Source of the DNA: Atopomonas hussainii
GTDB taxonomy: Bacteria; Pseudomonadota; Gammaproteobacteria; Pseudomonadales; Pseudomonadaceae
Assembly: GCF_900109735.1 (NCBI RefSeq)
Contig: NZ_FOAS01000009.1
Span: forward strand, 124,001-188,000
Direction of reading: 5' to 3'
DNA length: 64,000 nucleotides
Part shown: in pieces, positions 9,316 to 16,933 of the stretch
How positions within the stretch are numbered: position 1 is the stretch's first letter
Layout: each line of letters starts with the position of its first letter
The notes under the pieces: generated by a model
Seen by the model: only the letters and a program-made list of their open reading frames with translations
What the model was told of the DNA's origin: nothing
The model's database searches: none
Position numbers and translations under genes: made by a program

Positions 9316-9496
9316 TACGCCGCGCCCAGCGCCGGCCAGCCCCTGTGTGCGGCGCTGTTGTTTGGATGAGCAGGAGGTGTGCCTAGGCTGTGGGCGCACC
9401 TTGGCGGAAATCCGCGAGTGGTCGCAAGCCAGCAACGCGCGGCGCGAACAAATCCTTCAAGACGCCAAGCGGCGCGTGCCAAAGCAGCCGCTCTAG
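9302..9496 (+). CDS. DUF1289 family cysteine-rich protein
   Basis: A small protein of the DUF1289 family, function unknown. The core SPCVRRCCLDEQEVCLGC contains four cysteines that could bind a metal, followed by GRTLAEIREWSQASNARR, the usual family ending. No ATG is available: the open frame starts with TTG at 9302, overlapping the cyaY stop by 14 bp, and an internal GTG near 9344 would cut the family core. The start is therefore uncertain but the family assignment is good. Confidence 0.75.
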   Translation: MPSSDTPRPAPASPCVRRCCLDEQEVCLGCGRTLAEIREWSQASNARREQILQDAKRRVPKQPL

Positions 9497-9543
9497 ATCG
9501 GGCTTTTCTGCGTTTTTATCGCCAAACCAAAGTTAGGCTTTGT

Positions 9544-9562
9544 CGCCAGCCCACGGCTGGCG
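9544..9562. repeat. Short perfect hairpin upstream of the SMaseD-like gene
   Basis: CGCCAGCC-CAC-GGCTGGCG forms an 8-bp perfect stem without a following T tract, so it is not an ordinary terminator for the cyaY operon. It may be a REP-like unit or a weak transcript end. Nothing else is evident between the DUF1289 stop and the strong AAGGAGGT ribosome site at 9653. Confidence 0.4.
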
Positions 9563-9664
9563 CGGGTTGAGTAATAAAGCTGGCATTTTGCCGGTCGAAC
9601 GCTTGTTTGAAATGCGACGCCTTTGCATTAGCGTGCCTCTTTTGCGTGCTCTAAGGAGGTCGTC

Positions 9665-10969
9665 ATGCAACGTCGTCACCTGCTGCAATGGTTTGCAGCA
9701 TCCCCCGTACTTAGCGCGTTAGCGCTGCCCGCGCAGGCCGCCAGCGTGCGTCCGGCGCTGACCAGCTGGTTGCCGGAACAAGGCCAAAGCCATGCCATTG
9801 GCCGCTTGTCGCGCTCGATTAGCCCCGAATGGATTAAGAACTGGACTCACGATCGCGGCACCCCGGCCGGGAGTTTTCTCCGCACCGCCGCCGTGGACTT
9901 GCCACAAGGCCGTTACGGCGTGGTGTTTCAGCTGTGGCACAAAAGCGCACCGGGGCAATTACTCGGTGAGCTGCGCGCGTGGCAAGGCGGTAGCTTGCTG
10001 GCCCGCCAGCCCTTGTATGCCGAAGACATTGCCGATAAACACGCCGGCGGTTATCAACGCGCCTTGCTCGAGGTAACCCTGCACGGTGACAGCCGTGGCG
10101 TAGAGTTCGAGCTGTACTTCGCCGCCCAAGCGGATCTGTGGACCGGCATGGTCAGCGTGACCCCGCTCGACAGCCCGCGCCCCTTCTACAACATCGCCCA
10201 CCGTTGCAGCACCCAAGCCAAAGTGCGCGAGAGCGTGGCCGCCGGCGCCAATGCCATCGAGTGCGATTTAACCCCTAAGGAGTTGGGCGATGACGTGGGT
10301 TTTTACGTCTACCACATCGGCGATTTGGCCTATACCCACTACCGCGACTTCGATGCCTACCTGCAGCAGCTCAAGCAGTTACTGGATAGCGGCGCCTTGG
10401 CCATGGTGATGCTCGATTGCAAGCAAGACAAAGCCATTGCCCCAGCCACTTACGCCAAGCGTTTGGTCGAGCGCCTGCTGGCCGTGGGCATTGCCCCGCA
10501 GCAGGTGGTGATGTCGGTGCCGGGCAATACCGCCGCGGCCTTCTATGCCACCTTGGCCGCCGGTGAAGCGCCCTTGTACCCCTGCGTGTTTGATTCGTAT
10601 CTAGAAGACTACGGCGACCTCACGCCGGCCAGCTGGGTGCAGCAAGTGGAAGCCACCGGCGCGACCTTTATTGGCGTGGGCGCGGTGGTGTACGACATCT
10701 TCAAGCCCATGCCGCACTGGATGCCGTGGCTGCAAGCGCTGACCAGCCGTCGCGATGCGCTGGGGCAAATCCGCAAGAGTTTCTTCTGGACGGTGGATCG
10801 CCCGCAGTCGATGCGTAACGCGCTGGATGCCGGTGTCGATGCGATCATCACCAACAAGCCCGGCTGTTTAGCGCAAGTGCTCAAGGAAGCGCCCTACGCG
10901 CAGATTTTGCGCTTGGCGACAGGGCAGGATGACCTCACAGCGCGGCACGGTGACGCGCCACTGCGCTAA
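9665..10969 (+). CDS. Secreted sphingomyelinase D/phospholipase D-like phosphodiesterase
   Basis: A 434-residue exported protein with a twin-arginine-like signal (QRRHLLQWFAAS, probable cleavage after AQA near residue 25). Residues 27-170 form an N-terminal region I do not recognise. Residues 172-415 resemble the spider-venom and corynebacterial SMaseD/PLD fold, a GDPD-like TIM barrel: His179 in YNIAHRC, Glu199 and Asp201 in GANAIECDLT, His217 in YVYHIGD, Asp251 and Lys253 in VMLDCKQ, Trp375 in FFWTVDRP and Asn397 in IITNKPG align with the catalytic and metal-binding residues of that family. Such enzymes cleave choline or ethanolamine headgroups from phospholipids. A strong AAGGAGGT site precedes the ATG. 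A generic glycerophosphodiester phosphodiesterase is the alternative. Confidence 0.75.
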   Translation: MQRRHLLQWFAASPVLSALALPAQAASVRPALTSWLPEQGQSHAIGRLSRSISPEWIKNWTHDRGTPAGSFLRTAAVDLPQGRYGVVFQLWHKSAPGQLLGELRAWQGGSLLARQPLYAEDIADKHAGGYQRALLEVTLHGDSRGVEFELYFAAQADLWTGMVSVTPLDSPRPFYNIAHRCSTQAKVRESVAAGANAIECDLTPKELGDDVGFYVYHIGDLAYTHYRDFDAYLQQLKQLLDSGALAMVMLDCKQDKAIAPATYAKRLVERLLAVGIAPQQVVMSVPGNTAAAFYATLAAGEAPLYPCVFDSYLEDYGDLTPASWVQQVEATGATFIGVGAVVYDIFKPMPHWMPWLQALTSRRDALGQIRKSFFWTVDRPQSMRNALDAGVDAIITNKPGCLAQVLKEAPYAQILRLATGQDDLTARHGDAPLR

Positions 10970-11025
10970 AAATTGCCAGCGGCGGACGGCAAAAAATCTG
11001 TCATTGCCTAAACTTAGTCTTAAAC

Positions 11026-11054
11026 AAGCCGCGACGGGAAAGCGCGGCTTTTTT
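11026..11054 (+). terminator. Rho-independent terminator after the SMaseD-like gene
   Basis: An 8-bp stem AAGCCGCG/CGCGGCTT encloses a 9-nt loop and is followed by six T residues counting the stem end. It lies 57 bp past the stop and ends that transcript before the lipase gene. Confidence 0.8.
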
Positions 11055-11109
11055 GTCAGCGCAGGCTGCTCAGCACCATCTGCGCTAGAGACTCTCGACG
11101 GAGGTGGCT

Positions 11110-11922
11110 ATGTCTGGATTGCCCTTGTTCTATCCGCCGCATTTTGAGCCGGGTAAGGCACGTTTTGCGCTGCGCTGGTTGCAGCAGGCCTATGGTCAAT
11201 ACCAGCAGTGGTGCGAGCAAGGGAAGCCGCGCCACGCCGAAGATTTCAACTGGCAAGCGCCGACGGATTTGGGCTGGCATTTTTCTGCTCCCTTGTGGGC
11301 TAACGAGCGCGTGCTGGGCCTTTTGGATGACAGCGAGCCGTTTGGCTTTACCGTGCAAGAAGGCGGCGCCAAAGTGTTTGTCGTGCTGCGCGGCACCTGC
11401 AGCGCCGAAGACTGGTTGGATGACCTAGAAGCGCGGCAAGTGAACTGCCCGTGGGATATTCCCGGCGGCAAAGTGCACCACGGTTTTCTTAAGCTGTATC
11501 AGGCGGTGCAAGCCAGTTTGCTTAAGGCGCTGGAGCGCTACCCGGTGCAAACCCCGCTGGTGCTGTGTGGGCATAGCTTAGGCGGTGCGTTGGCGGCGTT
11601 GGCTTTGGCCGATTTACGCCAGCGTTGGCCGCAACGCAGCTTGGATTACTACAGCTTTGGCGGCCCGCGCGTGGGTAATCCGGCCTTCGCTGCTTGGCTG
11701 GATCAGCACTGCTTGCATGCCTTTCGCTTGGTCAATGACAGCGACTTAGTGCCGCAAACCCCCACGGCGGTGTGTGGCGATTGGCGCTATCAGCACCATG
11801 GCCAAGCGGTGGAGTTTGCCGCCAGTTACGCCAGCTTTAGCGACAACCACAGCTTGGCGGGCTGCTACGCCTATGCCCTGCAGCATTCGCAGGCGCCAGT
11901 GAATGATGCTCAGCAGGCTTAA
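11110..11922 (+). CDS. Class 3 lipase family protein
   Basis: A 270-residue alpha/beta hydrolase of the fungal-type class 3 lipase family (triacylglycerol or phospholipid hydrolase). The nucleophile elbow GHSLGG places Ser156; Asp212 in LVNDSDLVPQ and His247 in DNHSLAGCY complete the triad; VVLRGT upstream supplies the oxyanion residue. No signal peptide is visible, so it is either cytosolic or exported by another route. GGAGG lies 6 bp before the ATG at 11110; an in-frame GTG two codons earlier would sit too close to that site. The gene ends facing a solute-binding protein gene with a 4-bp overlap. Confidence 0.88.
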   Translation: MSGLPLFYPPHFEPGKARFALRWLQQAYGQYQQWCEQGKPRHAEDFNWQAPTDLGWHFSAPLWANERVLGLLDDSEPFGFTVQEGGAKVFVVLRGTCSAEDWLDDLEARQVNCPWDIPGGKVHHGFLKLYQAVQASLLKALERYPVQTPLVLCGHSLGGALAALALADLRQRWPQRSLDYYSFGGPRVGNPAFAAWLDQHCLHAFRLVNDSDLVPQTPTAVCGDWRYQHHGQAVEFAASYASFSDNHSLAGCYAYALQHSQAPVNDAQQA

Positions 11923-12698
11923 GGCAACAGGTCGGGGGCAGCGGGCTCGGTAGGCAGAAAGCGTTGCCAGCGGGCGATGATCTGCTGGTATTGGCCGCTC
12001 AAGCGCAGTTGTTTTAACCCAGCATCGAACTGGCGTTTGGCCTCGGGACCTTGTGGGTGCTGCCGCGAGAAGGATAAGTGCAGGGTGGGCGTGGCTACCA
12101 CAAGGCTGGCGCGTACGTGTTTTTGCAGCTTGGGATAACGCTCAAACAGTGCCAGCGTGGTGCCTAAATACGCCACGCTGTAGTCCACCCGCTGGTTAGC
12201 GAGCATGCGTAAGCCGTATAGGTCTTTGCGTACGGGTATGCGATGTATGTCGGGGTATTGATCAAACAAGGGGCCGTATTCGTAGCCCAAAGTCACGGCC
12301 ACTTGTTGCTTGGCCAAGTCGCTTAAATGCCGCGGTTGGCGGGGGTCGTCTTTGTGCTGCCAGAGCACAATCGGCGCGCTAAATAACGGCTCGGCAGAAA
12401 ACGCGAAGTCTTTGCTCAAGCTGGCGTCGGCAGCGGTGTTAAAACAGCCAGCCAGTTTGCCGAGGCGCGCCAAGTGCATGCAGCGGGCATAGGGATACAC
12501 CTTAAAGGTGATCGGCGTGTTACTGGCGGCAAACGCTGCTTCAACCAACTCGACCGAAAGGCCTTGCAGCTGTTGTTGGTGAGTGCCGGTGAACGGGTAC
12601 CAATCGTCTTCCGCGCCAATGGCAATGGGCGGGGCTGCCAGTGCTTTGCTGCACAGGCTAAATAGCAGCCCGAATAGCGCGAGGCGCTTAATCGCCAC
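11919..12698 (-). CDS. Orphan periplasmic solute-binding protein (SBP_bac_3-like)
   Basis: A 259-residue exported protein: signal peptide at residues 1-22 (ending SKALA), then an amino-acid-binding-type fold (SBP_bac_3) with DDWYPFTG near the mature N-terminus and PYARCMHLA in place of the more common PWQRA motif. No permease or ATPase gene lies nearby, so it may serve sensing or scavenging. The start is a GTG at 12698, inside the end of the upstream Cys/Gly-rich gene (11-bp overlap), implying translational coupling. A longer reading into the upstream gene would spoil the signal peptide. Confidence 0.8.
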   Translation of the reverse strand: MAIKRLALFGLLFSLCSKALAAPPIAIGAEDDWYPFTGTHQQQLQGLSVELVEAAFAASNTPITFKVYPYARCMHLARLGKLAGCFNTAADASLSKDFAFSAEPLFSAPIVLWQHKDDPRQPRHLSDLAKQQVAVTLGYEYGPLFDQYPDIHRIPVRKDLYGLRMLANQRVDYSVAYLGTTLALFERYPKLQKHVRASLVVATPTLHLSFSRQHPQGPEAKRQFDAGLKQLRLSGQYQQIIARWQRFLPTEPAAPDLLP

Positions 12699-13305
12699 CG
12701 CAGCCCCCACCGCTGCAACTGCTATCGCCGCCACAACCGCTGGCACAACTGCCGCAGCCAATATGGCTGGCGCAGTAATCTTGCGTGCCGGGTTGGCAGT
12801 TCAGCTGATAGCTAAAACCATCGGGAATCACCAGCAGGGCGTCCAGCGCAAACAGCAGAGGCAAGCGCGTGGGAGTTTTACGGTTGAGCTTTTCATCGGC
12901 ACAGGCCAAGCGCCACGCGCGGCGGATGCCTTCTTGCGCTTGGCGTTGGCTGTGCATGGCTTCGGCCGGTGTGTGGTGCAAAAAGCGGCCAAAGGCGCGC
13001 TGGCAAAATTGCTGATAACTGCGGGTGTGCAAAATAAATTCGTGCCACAGCACATCCACCGCTTGCGAGGGCATGGCCACTTGGCGCTGCCCGGCTTGAT
13101 GGCAGAGCCGCCAAAACTGCCGCAGGCCGTCTTGCGCCAGCTGCAATTGGGCTTCTTGTAAGTGTGGGTAGCGCTTGTGCAGCGCTTTGCATAGCTGGCT
13201 GGGCAGTGGGTACTGATTAATCAGCTTCAGCTGTTGCTGACGGCGCCAGCGCCAATACAACCAGCCACTGAGGAGGGCGGCTAGGCCCAAGGTCATCCAT
13301 GCCAT
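12688..13305 (-). CDS. GRDP-like protein with Cys/Gly-rich C-terminus
   Basis: A 205-residue protein with an N-terminal hydrophobic anchor (MTLGLAALLSGWLYWRW), so probably membrane-attached with the rest facing one side. The centre carries VDVLWHEFILHTRSYQQFC and GRFLHHTPAEA, the signature of the glycine-rich-domain (GRDP/DUF1399-like) family of unknown function. The last 38 residues are rich in Cys, Gly and Ser (CASHIGCGSCASGCGG and onward), which could bind metal. It starts 2 bp before the cyaA stop and overlaps the following binding-protein gene, so the three may form one transcript. Confidence 0.7.
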   Translation of the reverse strand: MAWMTLGLAALLSGWLYWRWRRQQQLKLINQYPLPSQLCKALHKRYPHLQEAQLQLAQDGLRQFWRLCHQAGQRQVAMPSQAVDVLWHEFILHTRSYQQFCQRAFGRFLHHTPAEAMHSQRQAQEGIRRAWRLACADEKLNRKTPTRLPLLFALDALLVIPDGFSYQLNCQPGTQDYCASHIGCGSCASGCGGDSSCSGGGCGGD

Positions 13306-13307
13306 CG

Positions 13308-16145
13308 CTACGCTCGCTGCAAGGCTTTGTTGAGGGTGTCTTCAATGTCGCGCTTGTAGCGCAGGTAATGCACGGTTTGCGTTTCGGCTTCGCTAAACAG
13401 CCGCGACAGGTCAAGGTCGGTCAGGTGGCAGGGGTAACGCTCACCGTTTTGGCGCTGGCGCAGAATGTGTTGAGCCGCCGCTTGGTAAACCTTGCTGCGA
13501 TATTCTAGCTCGGAAAATTCGCGATCGTCGCAGAACAGGGTGATATGTTCGCGGCCACTGGCCGGGTGTGGTTCGACCAGCGCCTGCACTTGATAAAACG
13601 GCGTCAGCGACTGACTCGGCGGCGCATTGCGCCGCTCTAGGCGCTGCGCTTTCAGCGGCGGCGCGGGCAGCATCTCGTAATACAGCACCTCCGGCGGGCT
13701 GGCGATTTCATCCAGCGGCAGCGCATTGAGGCGGCGGTACAGCACAGTCTGCAGAAAGCGCTGCAGCGGCAGCAGCAGGCTGATGTCATCGCGACAGGCC
13801 AGCTGCCGGGTCCATAGGCTGTTGTGCTCATCCAGCACGTACACGGTGCCGAGCTCTTCTTCGCGGCGGTAGAACACTTGCACGCAATTGGGGCGGCCCA
13901 TTTCCAACACTAAATGCAGCTCGTCATCTTCCAGCGCGTGGCGATCGAGGGTGATGGGGCTAAAGCGTGGGCGAGGCTGGCTAAGCGCTTCGAGCAGCTC
14001 GGCGCGATCGTGCAGATGAAACGGGCGCGGGCTGGCATAGGCCCAATCGAGCAAATGGAACTGCTCCTGCACTTGGATCAGTAAGCGCTGCGGCTGCTCG
14101 CTTAAGTGGCATTGCAGCGCGTCTTGGAATAATTCCTCCAGCCGCTGGCTGATCGCCGGGCCACGGTTGCGGCTAAAGCAGCGCACTTCTAACAGCGGTG
14201 CTGGGGCGCCGGCGGGAATGCTGTCGAGCAAATCGGACAAACAATCGAGCAGCGCCTGCGGGCCATCGTGACGGCTGACGAACAGCTCGTTCCAGCTGTT
14301 TAGGGTCACCTGATCGAAGGTCAGCACGAGGTTTTCTTTGAGTCCCGAATACCCCAGCGAGTCGGTGCGCGCGGTGGTCAGCTGCAAATTGCGTTGGGTG
14401 ATGTGCTTGAGCGGGTCGCGGCCGACATTCACCAGCAACAATATTTGCACGGGCCGCGCAGGCTCTAGCAGCGCGCTTTCCACCACTGGGGTAAACGGCA
14501 GAGGAAAACTGTGCTGCAGGCTGTTGAGCAGATTGGTTAGCTCCGGGTCGTTCAGCTCGGTTTGCCCCGGATGCAGAGCCAGCCGCGTGCTGGCGTCGAT
14601 CACCCCGTTGCGTTGGCACCAAGTGAGCAGGTTGATCAGGTCGCGGCTGCGCTTGAGGGGCGCGTAATCGGCGGCTTCGTTAGCGCTCAGAATGCCGTGG
14701 AACAGAGCCCACTGCGGCTCGTTGGCGTATTGTTCGCTGTCGAGGCGCACTAAGGTCAGGGTGTCTTCGGCTAAATCTGGGGCGATGCCGGGGTTAATGA
14801 ATTCGATCTTGCCTGCCTTGCGCTCGAACGCGGCATACAGGCGGCGGCCCAGTACGCCTAAATCGCGTTGATTAAGCTGCACTTCGGCCTGTTGCTGGCG
14901 GGCAAACTGGGAGAGAAAGCGGTAGCTGTAGGTCAGCTCGCTGACCAGCTGTTTGCGCTCGCCCAGCACCTGCCGCACCTTCCACTGGCTGCGGCTATCG
15001 AGCAGCGCCAGCTGGCGTTCTGACCACTGCCACTGGGTAGCTAAGCGCTGCACCAAGGCGCGCTGCCAACTGGCATAGCGGCTGTTGCGGCTGAGTTTTT
15101 GGTTGATCTTTAAATACAGGCAGCGGCGCACCAGCTCTAGGCGATCACGCTCAGCCGGCGCGGCGAGGTATTCCTCCAGCCGCCGATAGACCATCACATA
15201 GGGGTCGAGCTCATCCAGCTCCAAGCGCCCGGCATACACCGCCTGCTTAAAGCGCAGCGCGAGGCACTCCACCTTGGGGTGTTCGCTGGCGTAAACCTCA
15301 GTGAGCAGCAGCTTGAGCACCGATTTATACGGCGACTCAATGCCCTTAAACAGCTGCCACATGCCGGCGCCGATAAACTCGCCCGGCGGAATGTAGGCCA
15401 GATGGCCGAAGTCGATGGTTTCTTCGGCGCGGATAAAACGTTTGTCGATCAGCGTGCGGCAAAACTCGTTGTAGCGCAGCTCGTCATCCACCGGCACCAA
15501 CCACCACAGCGGGTAGCGCCCGCCTAAGTGCACGGCGGTGCGGTAGAACTCATCGAGCAAGAGAAAATGCTGCGCGCTGCCGCAGTCTTCGGCAGATAAC
15601 TCGCTGGTGCGCTGGCCACGGGCAAACTGCTGCGCGTTGACCAGATAGAAATTGGTTTCGGCGCCTAAACTGGCGGCCCACAAGGTGAGCAGCTCGCACT
15701 TGCGCGACAGCTCGGCCAGCGCCTCGGCGGGCAAGGCCGGGTCGTGACAGACCCAGATATCCAAATCACTATGGTCGGAATGCGCCACGGTGCCGACGCT
15801 GCCCATTAAGAACAGGCTCCAGATCGGCGTGGGGGCATTGCGCTGGCGCTTGTAAGAGAACGAACGGGTAAGCCGCGCCACTTCGAGCAGCACGCTGTCA
15901 TCGGGCTCATACAGGCACAGCCCCGCTGGGGTACTGCCCGAGACATAGCCCGGCAGCAGCGGGTGGTTAACGTGGAACAGCAGCGGCAACAGTTGCAGCA
16001 CCAGTTGCTGGCGCGTCGGCAGGGCCTCTTGCGCGCGGCTTAGGCGGCCACGGTTGATGGTTAAAAAACGCTCGCGCAGCTGCGCAAGGGTTTTGCGGTC
16101 GATGCCCTCGTCGATTTCAAGGCGGATTTCTGGCTTTAGCACCAC
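13308..16145 (-). CDS. cyaA: Class I adenylate cyclase
   Basis: A 945-residue enterobacterial-type (class I) adenylate cyclase making cyclic AMP, which in Pseudomonas acts through Vfr. Family motifs include LLFHVNHPLLPGYVSGSTP and the nucleotidyltransferase core LMGSVGTVAHSDHSDLDIWV, with the catalytic GS and DxD pattern in the first 180 residues; the long C-terminal part is the regulatory region. The first codon is GTG at 16145 with a weak ribosome site; the N-terminus (PEIRLEIDEGIDRKTL) fits P. aeruginosa CyaA, so the start is near this point. It is full length for the family. Confidence 0.95.
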   Translation of the reverse strand: MVLKPEIRLEIDEGIDRKTLAQLRERFLTINRGRLSRAQEALPTRQQLVLQLLPLLFHVNHPLLPGYVSGSTPAGLCLYEPDDSVLLEVARLTRSFSYKRQRNAPTPIWSLFLMGSVGTVAHSDHSDLDIWVCHDPALPAEALAELSRKCELLTLWAASLGAETNFYLVNAQQFARGQRTSELSAEDCGSAQHFLLLDEFYRTAVHLGGRYPLWWLVPVDDELRYNEFCRTLIDKRFIRAEETIDFGHLAYIPPGEFIGAGMWQLFKGIESPYKSVLKLLLTEVYASEHPKVECLALRFKQAVYAGRLELDELDPYVMVYRRLEEYLAAPAERDRLELVRRCLYLKINQKLSRNSRYASWQRALVQRLATQWQWSERQLALLDSRSQWKVRQVLGERKQLVSELTYSYRFLSQFARQQQAEVQLNQRDLGVLGRRLYAAFERKAGKIEFINPGIAPDLAEDTLTLVRLDSEQYANEPQWALFHGILSANEAADYAPLKRSRDLINLLTWCQRNGVIDASTRLALHPGQTELNDPELTNLLNSLQHSFPLPFTPVVESALLEPARPVQILLLVNVGRDPLKHITQRNLQLTTARTDSLGYSGLKENLVLTFDQVTLNSWNELFVSRHDGPQALLDCLSDLLDSIPAGAPAPLLEVRCFSRNRGPAISQRLEELFQDALQCHLSEQPQRLLIQVQEQFHLLDWAYASPRPFHLHDRAELLEALSQPRPRFSPITLDRHALEDDELHLVLEMGRPNCVQVFYRREEELGTVYVLDEHNSLWTRQLACRDDISLLLPLQRFLQTVLYRRLNALPLDEIASPPEVLYYEMLPAPPLKAQRLERRNAPPSQSLTPFYQVQALVEPHPASGREHITLFCDDREFSELEYRSKVYQAAAQHILRQRQNGERYPCHLTDLDLSRLFSEAETQTVHYLRYKRDIEDTLNKALQRA

Positions 16146-16197
16146 AGTTCTTTGGCTACGGCTGGGCTACGCGGCCATCCTTGGCCGGCGCGGCGAA

Positions 16198-16446
16198 TTA
16201 AGCAGGGGCCGTGGCGCTACGCAAAATGGTCAACAGGCCTTGCGCGTGCTCGGCAGCATCCAGCCCGAGGCTGGTCAGATAGCCGCCATCGGCTTGGCTG
16301 ATCAGCCCTTTGGCGTGCAGGCGCTGCGCGGCGGCTACGGTGCTGTCGGCCGCATCATGGTGCACCTTGAGGCCGGTTTGGTGATTATCCAGATCGAACA
16401 GGGCGAGCAGTTCCACTTCAGCCAGTAACTCTTGGGTAAAAGCCAT
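16198..16446 (-). CDS. TIGR02647 family protein
   Basis: An 82-residue protein of the TIGR02647 family found in Pseudomonas and relatives and annotated as possibly DNA-binding; the role is unknown. Recognisable parts are ELLALFDLDNHQTGLKVHH, QRLHAKGLISQADGGYLTSL and AAEHAQGLLTIL. AAGGAG precedes the ATG. It lies 52 bp upstream of cyaA on the same strand. Confidence 0.85.
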   Translation of the reverse strand: MAFTQELLAEVELLALFDLDNHQTGLKVHHDAADSTVAAAQRLHAKGLISQADGGYLTSLGLDAAEHAQGLLTILRSATAPA

Positions 16447-16517
16447 GGTGACTCCTTAATGGCGGGGGCGTACTGGCTTGAGTGTAGCTGGCCAAGCCAT
16501 GCCTGACTTGCGCTAAA

Positions 16518-16793
16518 TCAGTCTTCGAAGCTGGGCGGTAAATCCGGCAGGTTGCGCAGGTGGGCTTCGTAGTTTTCTAGGTCAAAACTCGGCGCTTCGT
16601 CGCGCAGCATCTGTTCGATGCAGTAGGCCAAGACCAAGGCCATCATCTGCAGCGACTCTTCGCGGGCATAGCCGACTAAGGTCAGCTTATTCAGCACCGC
16701 TTGGACAAAGCTGGGGTGGTTATCACGCAGTTGGTTTTCAACCGCTTCGATCAGTTTGCCTTCGCTGAAGGCGGCGTCGTCATCGTGCGACAT
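16518..16793 (-). CDS. Small conserved hypothetical protein
   Basis: A 91-residue acidic, mostly helical protein that I do not recognise by name. It has no signal or membrane segment. Residues such as QLRDNHPSFVQAVLNKLTLV and EESLQMMALVLAYCIEQML look like a small helical bundle. The frame is closed by a stop before the TIGR02647 gene, 71 bp away, and both read leftward toward cyaA. The ribosome site is weak. Confidence 0.65.
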   Translation of the reverse strand: MSHDDDAAFSEGKLIEAVENQLRDNHPSFVQAVLNKLTLVGYAREESLQMMALVLAYCIEQMLRDEAPSFDLENYEAHLRNLPDLPPSFED

Positions 16794-16933
16794 GCGCTTT
16801 ACTCATTGAACAATCAGCGTTCAATCTGCCTAAGCGCGGCGGGCTTGGCAAATGCTGGCACTCAATTGCCGCGTCGTTTGGCCGATAGCGCTGTTGGATG
16901 GCCTGAATTAAGAAGTCTGCCGGGGAGATGGTT

